Counted from the first letter of the stretch, positions 1 to 7,247 are shown. The stretch is DNA of 33,772 nt from Cytophagia bacterium (GCA_004293645.1 REAB01000109.1:1-33772), one strand, 5' to 3'. Numbers and translations are program-made. The notes: generated from the letters alone by a model not told the origin.

Positions 1-519
1 AATTATTTCTATCTGTGCCATTTTATTGAGGGTTAATATATTTCCTCAAAATTAATAAATCTCCTATATTACCAGTCTATAATTTACACTAACAAAAATA
101 TTGGGAATTCACCTTCTGTTGCTACAAATGGAACAATTAGAGCCATGATAATTGGTAAAAAGTAAATTAACTGAGAAATTATCAGATAAGTAAACCTTAA
201 ACTCTGTATAAATAGAATGATAGCGGTTTATTTACAAATAAAATTATCTCCAAAACCACCAAAATTGAATGTTTTATTCGATTTTAGTTGGTTTTGGAGT
301 TTTTTTTCGCCAAAATTGATAATTTCTATCGTTTTTGGTGGAAAATAATTCAATGAAAATGCTTCTTTAAAGGCAGATACAACCTAAATCAACTTCAACT
401 CAATTCATTTTAGATGCACTTCGATTTACTTTTCCAACCGTTCATCTGATTATTTTTTATGCACTAAAAATTTAGGTTGAGTTTTGTTTTATCAAGTACA
501 AAACAACAAAATCTAAAAT
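1..519. other. AT-rich gene-free leader region
   Basis: No convincing complete gene is visible in this stretch before the first coding region. It is strongly AT-rich. A short plus-strand frame open from about base 37 to a TAA near 165 ends in a plausible-looking tail (GTIRAMIIGKK) but has no start or recognisable domain, so it is not called. The region holds one probable intrinsic terminator (248-308) and a weaker imperfect hairpin just after it (about 310-341). Confidence 0.5.
248..308 (+). terminator. Probable intrinsic terminator
   Basis: An imperfect stem is formed by CTCCAAAACCACCAAAAT (from 248) and ATTTTAGTTGGTTTTGGAG (ending at 299). It is followed directly by a run of eight or nine T residues (300-308). 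Stem plus U-tract is the usual layout of a rho-independent terminator on the plus strand. It would end a transcript that enters from left of the window, since no gene in the window precedes it. Confidence 0.6.
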
Positions 520-957
520 ATGAATACAACAGACAAATTCTGGTTATTATTCTGCATTTTGTTTAGCACAGTTGGCATCGTTTGTTTGATAATCTCCTAT
601 AATTTATGGAACAAAAACCGTCAAATCAAGACCAAAGGCATCGAAAAAATGGGGGTCGTGATAGCTCATCATCAAAAAAAACAAATCCCGACAACGACCG
701 CATTGGCGGTGGTGGTACAGTTTATGGATGAAAACAACCAACCAAGGGTCTTTTATTCGACTACCTATACAACACCCGTCATGTTCCAGATTGGTGAAAC
801 TGTCAAGCTATGGTATTTGAAAGAAAAACCAGCCGAAGTGCTATTAAAAGGCAAAGACGAATGGCTAATTTCGATGGTTTTAGCAGGTTTTGGTTTGATT
901 TTTAGTTTGATTGGTCTGCCCGCTTTGCTGAAAGAATTGTTTAGAATGGTTTTTTAA
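520..957 (+). CDS. DUF3592-like membrane protein
   Basis: This 145-residue protein has a hydrophobic helix at about residues 8-29, a soluble beta-rich middle and a second hydrophobic helix at about 118-138. The middle contains the pattern of DUF3592 proteins: a segment on valid 'GVVIAHHQ' style strand, then 'VVVQFMDENNQP' and 'GETVKLWYLKEKPAEV'. This two-helix layout around a small beta domain is typical of that family, whose function is unknown. The start is the ATG at 520, immediately after an A-rich leader. It stands alone, with a 33-bp tandem repeat between it and the next gene. Family assignment is by pattern recognition only. Confidence 0.75.
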   Translation: MNTTDKFWLLFCILFSTVGIVCLIISYNLWNKNRQIKTKGIEKMGVVIAHHQKKQIPTTTALAVVVQFMDENNQPRVFYSTTYTTPVMFQIGETVKLWYLKEKPAEVLLKGKDEWLISMVLAGFGLIFSLIGLPALLKELFRMVF

Positions 958-978
958 TTTCATTGATAACTACTTTCT

Positions 979-1077
979 GGGTACTAAAAAAGTCGTTTTG
1001 TGCCAATTTACGGGTACTAAAAAATACATTTTTCAATATTTTACGGGTACTTTTTTATACATTTGAGCATATTCTAC
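979..1077. repeat. Three-copy degenerate 33-bp tandem repeat
   Basis: The heptamer GGGTACT recurs at 979, 1012 and 1045, that is at an exact 33-base period. Each unit continues with an A- or T-run, then a TACATTT-like or TCGTTTT-like segment, and closes with TTAC or CTAC. Units 1 and 2 share GGGTACTAAAAAA; unit 3 replaces the A-run by a T-run. The array lies between two plus-strand genes, about 70 bases before the YiaA-like start. No coding role is apparent. Confidence 0.7.
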
Positions 1078-1146
1078 TTCATTTTTTCCTTTACAAGAAA
1101 AGTTGTGTGGCCGCATTTCCAATATTTCTTTAACCAACAATAAACC

Positions 1147-1533
1147 ATGTATCAAAAACCATCAGCCGCATTTGTCGGTGCATCTTGGGTAGCATTAGGA
1201 GCAGGAATGCTCGGCTACATTATTGGACTTTGGCGTTCGGAGCTTTTACTCAACGAAAAAGGCTATTATTTTACAGTATTACTTTTCGGACTTTTTGCCG
1301 TTATTTCTTTACAAAAAAGCGTCAGAGACCGATTAGAAGGAATTGCTGTTACTGATATTTATTATGGTATTTGCTGGTTTTGCACGATTTTGTGTATTGT
1401 ATTATTGGCAGTTGGACTTTGGAATGCTACGATGCTTCCATCCGAAAAAGGCTTTTATGCATTTGCCTTTTTACTTTCACTTTTCGGAGCAATTGCCGTT
1501 CAGAAAAACACGAGGGATAGTCAGGCAAAATAA
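1147..1533 (+). CDS. yiaA: YiaA/YiaB-family inner membrane protein
   Basis: The 128-residue product is an internal duplication of a two-helix hairpin. Residues about 8-55 read ...[19 protein letters not shown], then a [25 protein letters not shown] segment in pieces; residues about 72-125 repeat the layout with [20 protein letters not shown] and AVQKNTRD. The repeated 'LW...EKG[FY]Y...LF...A[VI]..QK..RD' signature is that of the yiaAB two-helix domain. These are inner membrane proteins of unknown function. The start is ATG at 1147. The protein is complete; transcription unit appears single. An overlapping shorter frame on the same strand is a shadow. Confidence 0.8.
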   Translation: MYQKPSAAFVGASWVALGAGMLGYIIGLWRSELLLNEKGYYFTVLLFGLFAVISLQKSVRDRLEGIAVTDIYYGICWFCTILCIVLLAVGLWNATMLPSEKGFYAFAFLLSLFGAIAVQKNTRDSQAK

Positions 1534-1593
1534 AATAAATGTGGTACACCTTGTTTTCAATCAAAATCAGGTGTGCCACATTTATTTTAGCTT

Positions 1594-2832
1594 TTAAATC
1601 AAAGGCACTCTAACAATGAACTCGCTTTCAGTTTCAATCGTCTGCAAAGCATTTGGGGAAAGGTAATTGTAGAGTTTTTTTAAGCTATCAAGTCCTTGTT
1701 TGTTGGAGGTTTCTACAAATTTTTTTCTTTGTAAATTATTTTTCACAATTAAGTAGTCTTTGTCAATCAATACACTGATAAACAAAGGCTTATCTTCTTC
1801 AATCGTATTGTGTTTGATGGCATTTTCAAACAAGTTTTGAAGTGTAACGGGTACGATACCACTTGATAAATATTCGTCTGGAACATCAATTCTGAAATCA
1901 ATTCCTTCCTCAAATCTTGATTTTTGCAGTTCAATATAGTTTTTGACAAAACTTAATTCTTGGTCAAGTGTTACCACTTCTTTGTCTTTACTTTGTAAGA
2001 TATACCGATAAATTGCCGAAAGCTTTTGCAAAAATTTAGATGCCGTTTTCGGTTCGGTCATTATTAGACTATTGAGCGAAGTGAGGCTATTGAAAAGGAA
2101 ATGAGGATTTAGGTGGTTAATCAGGTTTTGGTATTGAATTTCGGTTTTGTCTTTTTCCAAACGAGTGGATTGCAGTTGAAGGTGATGGATTTTCTTGCGT
2201 TGATTGGCTCGAAAACGAATAAAAGCAAAAACCAAAATGGAAATGAACAAAAGACCTAAAATTTTGAACCACAAGGCTTTATAAAATGGAGTTTCAATAT
2301 GCACAAAGAGCGTTTGTGTAGGCAAAAATTTCCCATTTTTATCTTTTGCTTTTACTTTAAAAATATATTCTCCACCCTCCAAATTGCCATAACTCACAAA
2401 ATTTAAACCATTAGGGTCCTCCCGCCAATCATTATCAAATCCTTCTAATTGATAATAATAGCTGTAAATACTTGTTTTGGAGGGCATGAGAATTCCGTAG
2501 TATATTGCAAATGAATTTTGGTTTTTTCTCAGCTTAACAACGGTATTCTTTTCGTTAATATTGATAATTGTATCAGCAGTTCCTATCCTATGAATATAAA
2601 GTTGGTCGTTAAATGAGGGGCTGGCTAAATTTTTAAAATTGACCAAAACTGCGTCTTGTCTACAGAGAGCTAAAATTTTTGAGTTTTTTAATTTGAAAAG
2701 TTGAGTTAGGTCTTTATTAAGAGAACTGTTGGTTTGAAAAGTAAAAGTTAATCGTTGATTCCTTTTTTTATTAAAAATGATAACTTCGTCAGCCATACCT
2801 AAACAAACATTGTCATTTTTATCAACGAACAT
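1594..2832 (-). CDS. Sensor histidine kinase, C-terminal fragment (frameshifted gene)
   Basis: This frame carries the output half of a LytS/YehU-type sensor kinase. In order it shows the end of a propeller, a Y_Y_Y-type domain (about 100-180; YQLEGFDNDWRE and GGEYIFKVKAKDKNG), one membrane helix (about 188-206), and a His_kinase domain with the phospho-acceptor motif LNPHFLFNSL (His near residue 243), then an ATPase-like end with FENAIKHN and GLDSLKKLY. There is no signal peptide, and an ATG at 2832 is only an internal Met. The reading frame is open upstream to about 2885, where it joins the frame of the upstream half if one G is removed from the G6 run at 2880-2885. The restored gene would span 4711 to 1594 and encode 1038 residues. 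Confidence 0.85.
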   Translation of the reverse strand: MFVDKNDNVCLGMADEVIIFNKKRNQRLTFTFQTNSSLNKDLTQLFKLKNSKILALCRQDAVLVNFKNLASPSFNDQLYIHRIGTADTIININEKNTVVKLRKNQNSFAIYYGILMPSKTSIYSYYYQLEGFDNDWREDPNGLNFVSYGNLEGGEYIFKVKAKDKNGKFLPTQTLFVHIETPFYKALWFKILGLLFISILVFAFIRFRANQRKKIHHLQLQSTRLEKDKTEIQYQNLINHLNPHFLFNSLTSLNSLIMTEPKTASKFLQKLSAIYRYILQSKDKEVVTLDQELSFVKNYIELQKSRFEEGIDFRIDVPDEYLSSGIVPVTLQNLFENAIKHNTIEEDKPLFISVLIDKDYLIVKNNLQRKKFVETSNKQGLDSLKKLYNYLSPNALQTIETESEFIVRVPLI

Positions 2833-2869
2833 TGAGTTGATACCATCTAAGTCTAATACCGATTGGAAA

Positions 2870-4711
2870 TCAAACGTTTGGGGGGTTAAATTTAATTAAA
2901 TCGTACGTTGAAATCCAGATATTTCCGTCCTTATCTTCGTCGAATCCTGTAAATCCAATCTTCCTAAAATCAATATCTTGCTTGGTCTTGATTAATTCAA
3001 ATGCTTTTTTTATGGGGTTAAACTTTGCCCCCCCCCCCGAATGAATCGCAAGCCAAAAATCACCTGATTTACTTATCAACGATTTTGACACGGCAATATA
3101 TTGACTTGTGTCAATTGTAATATTTTTCTCATAAACTATGGGGTAAATTGCCCATTTTTTCTTTTTAAAATGATAATTATAGGCTTTGAGAACTACCTTC
3201 TCTTTAGTAAAAACCCAAATCGAATCGCCCAAAACTCTAATATGACAAATTTCCCCTTTGCTTTTGTTTTTGATTTCGTCTGTGATTTCTATGGTAGTAA
3301 ATTTATGCGTTTTTTTATCAAATTCATACAGTTTAAATGCTTTAGTAATGAGGATCTTGTCTCTATATTCTGCAATAAATTTCGATTTATCCCATCTATC
3401 AAATTGGGGGTCGAGCGGAATATTCCAAGTTTTATGGCTGTCAGTTTTGGGATTATAATGAAGTAAGCGGTTTTTATGCGTAACAAACCACCATGTGCTG
3501 TCTTTGGCATCTTCTAAAAAATGAATAAATCCATCGTCATTCCTGTTTTCGAAATAAGTTTTTGAGAAATCAAAAATACTGAATAACTGGTCATTAGGTT
3601 TTAGTGCTGCCAACCCATTAATTGTTGAGATGCCATTGTCGGTGCCAAACCAAATCGTGCCATTTTTTTCTTGAAAAATATCGTTTAACACGTTATCCGA
3701 AAAAGAAATTCGGCTTCCTCTTTCATATTCTACTGGTATAACTTTTTTGAGTTGAGCATCTATATATACTACCTTTCGCATTTCGTAGCTACCCAACCAT
3801 ATATCATGGTTTGAATCGAAGAAAATTTGATAAAAATCGGTTATAATTTCGCCATTTTTATCAATAACCTTGAAAGTTTTTACCATTTTTTGTTGGCGGG
3901 TATCGTACCAACAGATTTCTTTGGTAGTGCTATTTGAATACACCAAAAGGTTTTGTTCAAAGATTAAAGCACTTTTGTAGCTGTTATCTAAAATTGGAAT
4001 TTTGAGTGGATTATGATTAGAATTGTAAAAGGTTTGTTTTGCAAAATCAAAGTAATTCAATTTGTCTATACAAGCCACCCAAAGCCCCTTTCTGTCAATG
4101 TCTTCGACCAAGCCATTAACGATAATTCGATTATTACTTAAACTGGGTGAACTGGTAGGTTTTTTTCTGAAATTGGTCAGTTTATTGGTTTTGGTGTCAA
4201 ATTTATACAATCCACTATCTCGAATGGAAAACCAGATATCGCCTCTTGAATCGCAAAGAATATTTCGGCAAGCGAAATCAGGTTTGTTTAGCTCTTCAAA
4301 TCGGGTAAAAAGGTTGGTTTTTCTGTCAAAATAGCAAACACCTTCATTAGTTCCAACCCAAATTCTACCTTGTCGGTCTTCGGCAAGCGATTCTATATAA
4401 TTATGAACTAAACTATTTTTATTTCCTTCTTCTTTTTTAAAACTAACCGTAACTTTCGGGTCGTAGCGTTTGAGCCCATTTGCAGTGCCCAACCAAAGAT
4501 AGCCTTTGCTGTCTTTGAGCATGCAAATGATGACATTATCCAAGGAGTTACCCTCAATTCTAACTTGTTCGAAGGTGTAAGGAAGACGCTGGGCAAAGCA
4601 ATCGCCTCCAAACAACAAAAAGCCTCCAAACAACAAAAAGCCCCCAAATCGGAACGCCGAACCGCCCCGAAGGGTGAACAAAAGTTTCCATAAGTTTTTT
4701 TTAAAATTCAT
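2870..4711 (-). CDS. Two-component propeller sensor, N-terminal fragment (frameshifted gene)
   Basis: This frame encodes a signal peptide (about 1-41, ending at CFAQ) and a long periplasmic beta-propeller sensor. Many blades carry the Reg_prop signature, for example DSKGYLWLGTANGLKRYDP, EDRQGRIWVGTNEGVCYFD, EKNGTIWFGTDNGISTI and DKDGNIWISTYDLIKFNP. Such propellers precede the Y_Y_Y, membrane and kinase domains in one protein, but here the frame stops at TGA 2870 just after NPPNV. The rest of the kinase follows in another frame (1594-2832). The signal peptide contains an 18-bp tandem repeat, and an 11-base C run on the plus strand (3028-3038) codes for the glycines of HSGGGAKF. It follows the response-regulator gene by 32 bases on the same strand, so the two are likely an operon. 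Ligand unknown. Confidence 0.85.
   Translation of the reverse strand: MNFKKNLWKLLFTLRGGSAFRFGGFLLFGGFLLFGGDCFAQRLPYTFEQVRIEGNSLDNVIICMLKDSKGYLWLGTANGLKRYDPKVTVSFKKEEGNKNSLVHNYIESLAEDRQGRIWVGTNEGVCYFDRKTNLFTRFEELNKPDFACRNILCDSRGDIWFSIRDSGLYKFDTKTNKLTNFRKKPTSSPSLSNNRIIVNGLVEDIDRKGLWVACIDKLNYFDFAKQTFYNSNHNPLKIPILDNSYKSALIFEQNLLVYSNSTTKEICWYDTRQQKMVKTFKVIDKNGEIITDFYQIFFDSNHDIWLGSYEMRKVVYIDAQLKKVIPVEYERGSRISFSDNVLNDIFQEKNGTIWFGTDNGISTINGLAALKPNDQLFSIFDFSKTYFENRNDDGFIHFLEDAKDSTWWFVTHKNRLLHYNPKTDSHKTWNIPLDPQFDRWDKSKFIAEYRDKILITKAFKLYEFDKKTHKFTTIEITDEIKNKSKGEICHIRVLGDSIWVFTKEKVVLKAYNYHFKKKKWAIYPIVYEKNITIDTSQYIAVSKSLISKSGDFWLAIHSGGGAKFNPIKKAFELIKTKQDIDFRKIGFTGFDEDKDGNIWISTYDLIKFNPPNV
3028..3038. repeat. 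Homopolymer tract of 11 C (G11 on coding strand)
   Basis: Eleven consecutive C residues on the plus strand lie inside the sensor-kinase gene, where the coding strand reads TCG GGG GGG GGG GCA (Ser-Gly-Gly-Gly-Ala). The frame is continuous through it. Runs of this length are prone to slipped-strand change during replication, and also to sequencing error. Confidence 0.9.
4604..4648. repeat. 18-bp tandem repeat (2.5 copies) in a signal peptide
   Basis: The unit GCCTCCAAACAACAAAAA occurs at 4604-4621 and 4622-4639 without change, followed by a half copy GCCCCCAAA at 4640-4648. On the coding strand it encodes repeated Phe-Gly-Gly-Phe-Leu-Leu in the hydrophobic core of the sensor-kinase signal peptide. 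Because the unit is 18 bp, copy gain or loss would keep the frame and only change core length. Confidence 0.85.
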
Positions 4712-4721
4712 AGCGAAAATT

Positions 4722-4742
4722 CCCCCTTCGGGGGTTAGGGGG
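4722..4742. repeat. REP-like GC hairpin between regulator and kinase genes
   Basis: CCCCCTTCGGGGG (4722-4734) is a perfect 5-bp stem with a TTC loop, followed by TTAGGGGG. It fills most of the 32-base gap between the response-regulator stop (4744) and the kinase start (4711). Its GC-rich make-up contrasts with its surroundings. It resembles the small palindromic repeats scattered in many Bacteroidota intergenic gaps; in an operon it could also set mRNA stability. Confidence 0.5.
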
Positions 4743-4743
4743 C

Positions 4744-5517
4744 TTATTTCTCAAGCCATTTCTTGAAAATTGGAGCTTTTTGGCGACTAATATCAATTTC
4801 TATAGTTTGGTAAGGCTCTTTGAGTTTTACCATCAACTTTGAATTTTCTAAACCCCAAACCTTGTTTATTGCATCTATGCTAACAATATACTGTCGATTG
4901 ACGCGATAAAACTTATCAGGGTCGAGCATTTCTTCAATGTCGTCCAATGTATCGTCGCCAATAGTGTACTTTTCGTTATTTTTTGTAAAAAGAAAAATAA
5001 TGGATTCGTAATTAAAATACGCAATATCAGTCGTTTTGATAGGAACCCACGCATTGCGATGATTACATAAAAAATGCTCTTTGTATATTGGCTTTGCTGT
5101 TCCGCCGTTTTGTAGCATTTCTACCAAACGATTCAAATCAACAGGGGCTTTTGAAAGGTTTTTATTGATTTTTTTAGCCTTTTCAATGGCTTTTTCCAAA
5201 TCTTCGGGTTCTACAGGCTTCAAGAGATAATCAATGCCATTGACTTTAAAAGCCTTGATAGCATATTCATTATACGAGGTAATAAATATGATTGGACACG
5301 TTAGTTTGAATTTCTCGAAAATCTCAAAACTCACACCATCAGCCAACTGAATATCAGCAAAAACCACGTCAGGTTCTGCATTATTGGCAAACCAATTCAG
5401 GGCAGTTTTGACGCTCGGCAAGATTTCCAAAACCTTCATTTCGGCATCAATTTCCTCTATTTTCATGATTAGTTCTTTCGCAACTAACTTCTCGTCTTCA
5501 ATAATGATAGCTTTCAT
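4744..5517 (-). CDS. LytTR-family response regulator
   Basis: The 257-residue product has a CheY-like receiver domain (about 1-120) and a C-terminal LytTR DNA-binding domain (about 148-255). Receiver residues visible are the acidic pair Glu7-Asp8, the phospho-acceptor Asp55 in VFADIQ, Ser81 in the ITSYNEYA segment and Lys100 in YLLKP. The LytTR part contains DIAYFNYESIIFLFTKN and FYRVNRQYIVSIDAI, the usual strand-helix signature. LytTR regulators of this kind pair with LytS-type His kinases. The kinase gene begins 32 bases downstream on the same strand, so they form a regulator-then-kinase operon. A promoter-like pair of boxes lies 20-50 bases before the start. If the kinase frameshift is real, this regulator may have lost its cognate phosphate donor. 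Confidence 0.92.
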   Translation of the reverse strand: MKAIIIEDEKLVAKELIMKIEEIDAEMKVLEILPSVKTALNWFANNAEPDVVFADIQLADGVSFEIFEKFKLTCPIIFITSYNEYAIKAFKVNGIDYLLKPVEPEDLEKAIEKAKKINKNLSKAPVDLNRLVEMLQNGGTAKPIYKEHFLCNHRNAWVPIKTTDIAYFNYESIIFLFTKNNEKYTIGDDTLDDIEEMLDPDKFYRVNRQYIVSIDAINKVWGLENSKLMVKLKEPYQTIEIDISRQKAPIFKKWLEK

Positions 5518-5897
5518 ATCAACAATCTATATTTTTAACAAATAATAAAAAAAAAGACTGTAATGACAAAAATTTAAAATTGAACTGCACAAATCTAACC
5601 CTGAATAGTAAAAAAACGGACTTAAACAGTTTGTCTCAAGAAAAGTACCATTCAAGTTCAATTTGATTTTGGCGAATAATGAAATTTGTTACCCGCCAAA
5701 GAATGGTGTAAATAATCTCCGACATTCCAGTCCATTTTTTACACCATTCGATCAATTTTCTTGACTGTTCACCGATTTATTTTTTGTTTATTCTGCCTTA
5801 GCCCACAATTTTGAGCCATCGTTTACACAAAAACAAACGTGGCAACCTAATTTACGCATTCCATAGAATCCGTCACCAACGTTAAAACCAAAAAAAA
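5518..5897. other. Divergent intergenic region with an inverted repeat
   Basis: This 380-base AT-rich gap separates two divergent LytTR genes. I see no gene in it. It contains a perfect 12-bp inverted repeat, GAATGGTGTAAA at 5701-5712 and TTTACACCATTC at 5738-5749, with a 25-base spacer. LytTR proteins generally bind paired direct or inverted half-sites, so this is a candidate operator, which is an inference. A promoter-like pair of boxes for the minus-strand gene lies at 5539-5570. Confidence 0.5.
5539..5570 (-). promoter_or_regulatory. Candidate Bacteroidota promoter for the LytTR operon
   Basis: On the minus strand, TTTG (complement of 5567-5570) is followed after about 19 bases by TATTATTTG (complement of 5539-5547), close to the Bacteroidota consensus TTTG and TAnnTTTG except for one additional base in the -7 box. 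The start codon at 5517 is about 20 bases downstream. The AT-rich setting makes chance matches likely. Confidence 0.35.
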
Positions 5898-6236
5898 ATG
5901 ATTCAACTCCCTGCATCCTACTACAATTACAATCATCATTTGCCTTTCGATTGGCAAGAAGTTATATGTTTGCAAGCCCAAGGTAACTACACAATTTTTG
6001 TGTTTGAAGAAAAGCCGCAATACATTTCTACTAAAACTTTGGAAAGTTACGAGTTGCACTTACCGCCTAATTTTTTGCGCATCAACAAAAGCTGCATCGT
6101 GCGGCGTGAGTACATTGTCAGGATAGCCAAAAAATCTAAAGTAGTCTATTTTTCTGATGGACGTTTTGCCAAAATTGCCCGAAGACGCTGGACTTTTTTT
6201 AAAAAATACGCAGGGCAAGAAATTTCGACTTTGTAA
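5898..6236 (+). CDS. LytTR domain-only DNA-binding protein
   Basis: This 112-residue protein is almost entirely one LytTR DNA-binding domain: FDWQEVICLQAQGNYT at the first strand, then TKTLESYE, and the hallmark NFLRINKSCIVRREYI, followed by a DGR turn and a basic tail (AKIARRRWTFFKKY). There is no receiver domain, so it cannot be a classical phosphorylated regulator. Stand-alone LytTR proteins are common in Bacteroidota, but their signals are mostly unknown. The start is ATG at 5898 after an A8 run. It is divergent from the full-length LytTR regulator gene, with 380 bases between, and might share or cross-regulate that control region. No partner gene follows; downstream is a decayed gene. 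Confidence 0.85.
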   Translation: MIQLPASYYNYNHHLPFDWQEVICLQAQGNYTIFVFEEKPQYISTKTLESYELHLPPNFLRINKSCIVRREYIVRIAKKSKVVYFSDGRFAKIARRRWTFFKKYAGQEISTL

Positions 6237-6271
6237 CGTAAGTTGGTATATTTTCTATTTTAAGTTTTTGA

Positions 6272-6517
6272 TTATTAGCACTTTACATTTACGCATTTGC
6301 CCCTAAACAAAATTATGAAAACATTTATGAACATAATAGGCTTACTACCAAAGCGTTTTTTGAATCAAATTTCAAAATAACTGACCCCAGTATCAAAATC
6401 ACTAAAACAGAAAAAATTGTGATTGACGGGCAGAACGCATTTTTGATGGAGTATAACTATCCATTACAATCTGGAAAAAAAACTTGAATTCAAGAATCCT
6501 TAAAATTCAAAAAGTAA
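6272..6517 (+). pseudogene. Decayed hypothetical gene
   Basis: A plus-strand frame open from 6272 lacks a plausible ATG yet reads like real protein: KQNYENIYEHNRLTTKAFFE, then ITKTEKIVIDGQNAFLMEYN, to SGKKT. It meets TGA at 6485-6487, after which the same frame goes on with IQESLKFKK and stops at 6515-6517. A Trp codon changed to TGA would fit this well. The piece appears to be the remainder of a gene whose start has been lost. I do not recognise the family. Confidence 0.4.
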
Positions 6518-6551
6518 AGAATTAACAATCTGCTTCATAAGTACTTACTCG

Positions 6552-6588
6552 TAAATAGGTAGTTGCGCCTATTTAATTGGTGGCACGA
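6552..6588. repeat. Intergenic repeat, copy A
   Basis: The 29-base block at 6560-6588 (TAGTTGCGCCTATTTAATT onward, ending GGTGGCACGA) matches the block at 21325-21353 with three mismatches. In this copy a small palindrome TAAATAGG/CCTATTTA (6552-6559 and 6568-6575) overlaps it. The two sites are in unrelated intergenic gaps, so this is a dispersed element rather than part of a gene. Confidence 0.6.
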
Positions 6589-6616
6589 CCCTACCGAAGG
6601 TTTTGGCCAATAAAGG

Positions 6617-6710
6617 GTTTGCGATAGCGGGGGGCGTCAAATAATCGTACTTTTGTCATGTAGAAAGCACTGTGTTTTTTCACAGTCTGACGTTGGCATC
6701 AATCGCAAAC
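6617..6710. other. Nested inverted-repeat element (possible structured RNA)
   Basis: Three stems nest in each other: GTTTGCGAT (6617-6625) with ATCGCAAAC (6702-6710); CGTCA (6635-6639) with TGACG (6688-6692); and ACTGTG (6669-6674) with CACAGT (6681-6686) round a T6 loop. The element sits 35 bases upstream of the zinc-ribbon gene start. It could be a structured 5' leader, a small RNA, or a remnant of a palindromic repeat. I recognise no known riboswitch. Confidence 0.45.
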
Positions 6711-6744
6711 ATAGTAAAATCAATGGGTTCAATATTTAAATATC

Positions 6745-7233
6745 ATGAAAACCCGCACCAAGCACACATACCGTACGCCCATCTATCATTTCACAAAAAA
6801 CATCCTTGTGGTTTGCCCAAACTGCGAAGGCAAAGCACTGGTGCGAGCGGAAAGCCTCACCGAACCTAAACCTGAAATCAGCAAAGCAAAAATCATCTGC
6901 ACATCGTGTGGCTATAACAAAACGCTGGAAAATATTTTAAAAAGGAAAGCAGAAAAGCAGAAAAGCGGCAACGTGTTGATTTTTGGTGCACCAGTTGACC
7001 CATTTTTTCATTTACCCGTTTGGTTGCAAGCCGAATTTTCGGGGGAAGTACTTTGGGCATACAATTTGGAACACCTTGATTTTTTAGCAGCCCATGTTGG
7101 CGCAAAACTCAGAGAACGCAACGGTTTTCAGTTCAATGTCAAAAGTATTGGCGCGCGTTTACCTCGTTGGATGACAGCCGCTCACAATCGGGAGGCGATT
7201 TTGAAAGCACTCACAAAATTGAAAGAAAAATAA
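6745..7233 (+). CDS. Zinc-ribbon protein (TFIIB-type zinc ribbon-like)
   Basis: The 162-residue product carries two CxxC knuckles, Cys24-Pro-Asn-Cys27 and Cys52-Thr-Ser-Cys55, about 25 residues apart, forming a probable zinc ribbon. The rest contains FGAPVDPFFHLPVWLQAEF and the motif ARLPRWMTAAHNREAILKAL. Proteins of this layout are annotated in several phyla as TFIIB-type zinc-ribbon-containing proteins, without a known role; this is recalled family knowledge, not a search. The start is ATG at 6745, after the nested hairpin element. A small membrane-protein gene follows 14 bases downstream on the same strand, so the two may be co-transcribed. A shadow frame (6672-6869) is not supported. Confidence 0.75.
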   Translation: MKTRTKHTYRTPIYHFTKNILVVCPNCEGKALVRAESLTEPKPEISKAKIICTSCGYNKTLENILKRKAEKQKSGNVLIFGAPVDPFFHLPVWLQAEFSGEVLWAYNLEHLDFLAAHVGAKLRERNGFQFNVKSIGARLPRWMTAAHNREAILKALTKLKEK

Positions 7234-7247
7234 ACCATACAATACTT

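Noticed and set aside
37..165. Short open frame at the left edge ending GTIRAMIIGKK
   Set aside because: Only about 43 codons in AT-rich DNA, closed by a stop upstream, with no start; too weak to call.
979..1077. CRISPR array interpretation of the 33-bp periodic repeat
   Set aside because: Only three degenerate copies, no constant repeat plus variable spacer of typical length, and no cas gene.
3101..3466. Plus-strand frames antisense to the sensor kinase
   Set aside because: Phe- and Asn-rich shadows without domain features in a gene with clear propeller blades on the other strand.
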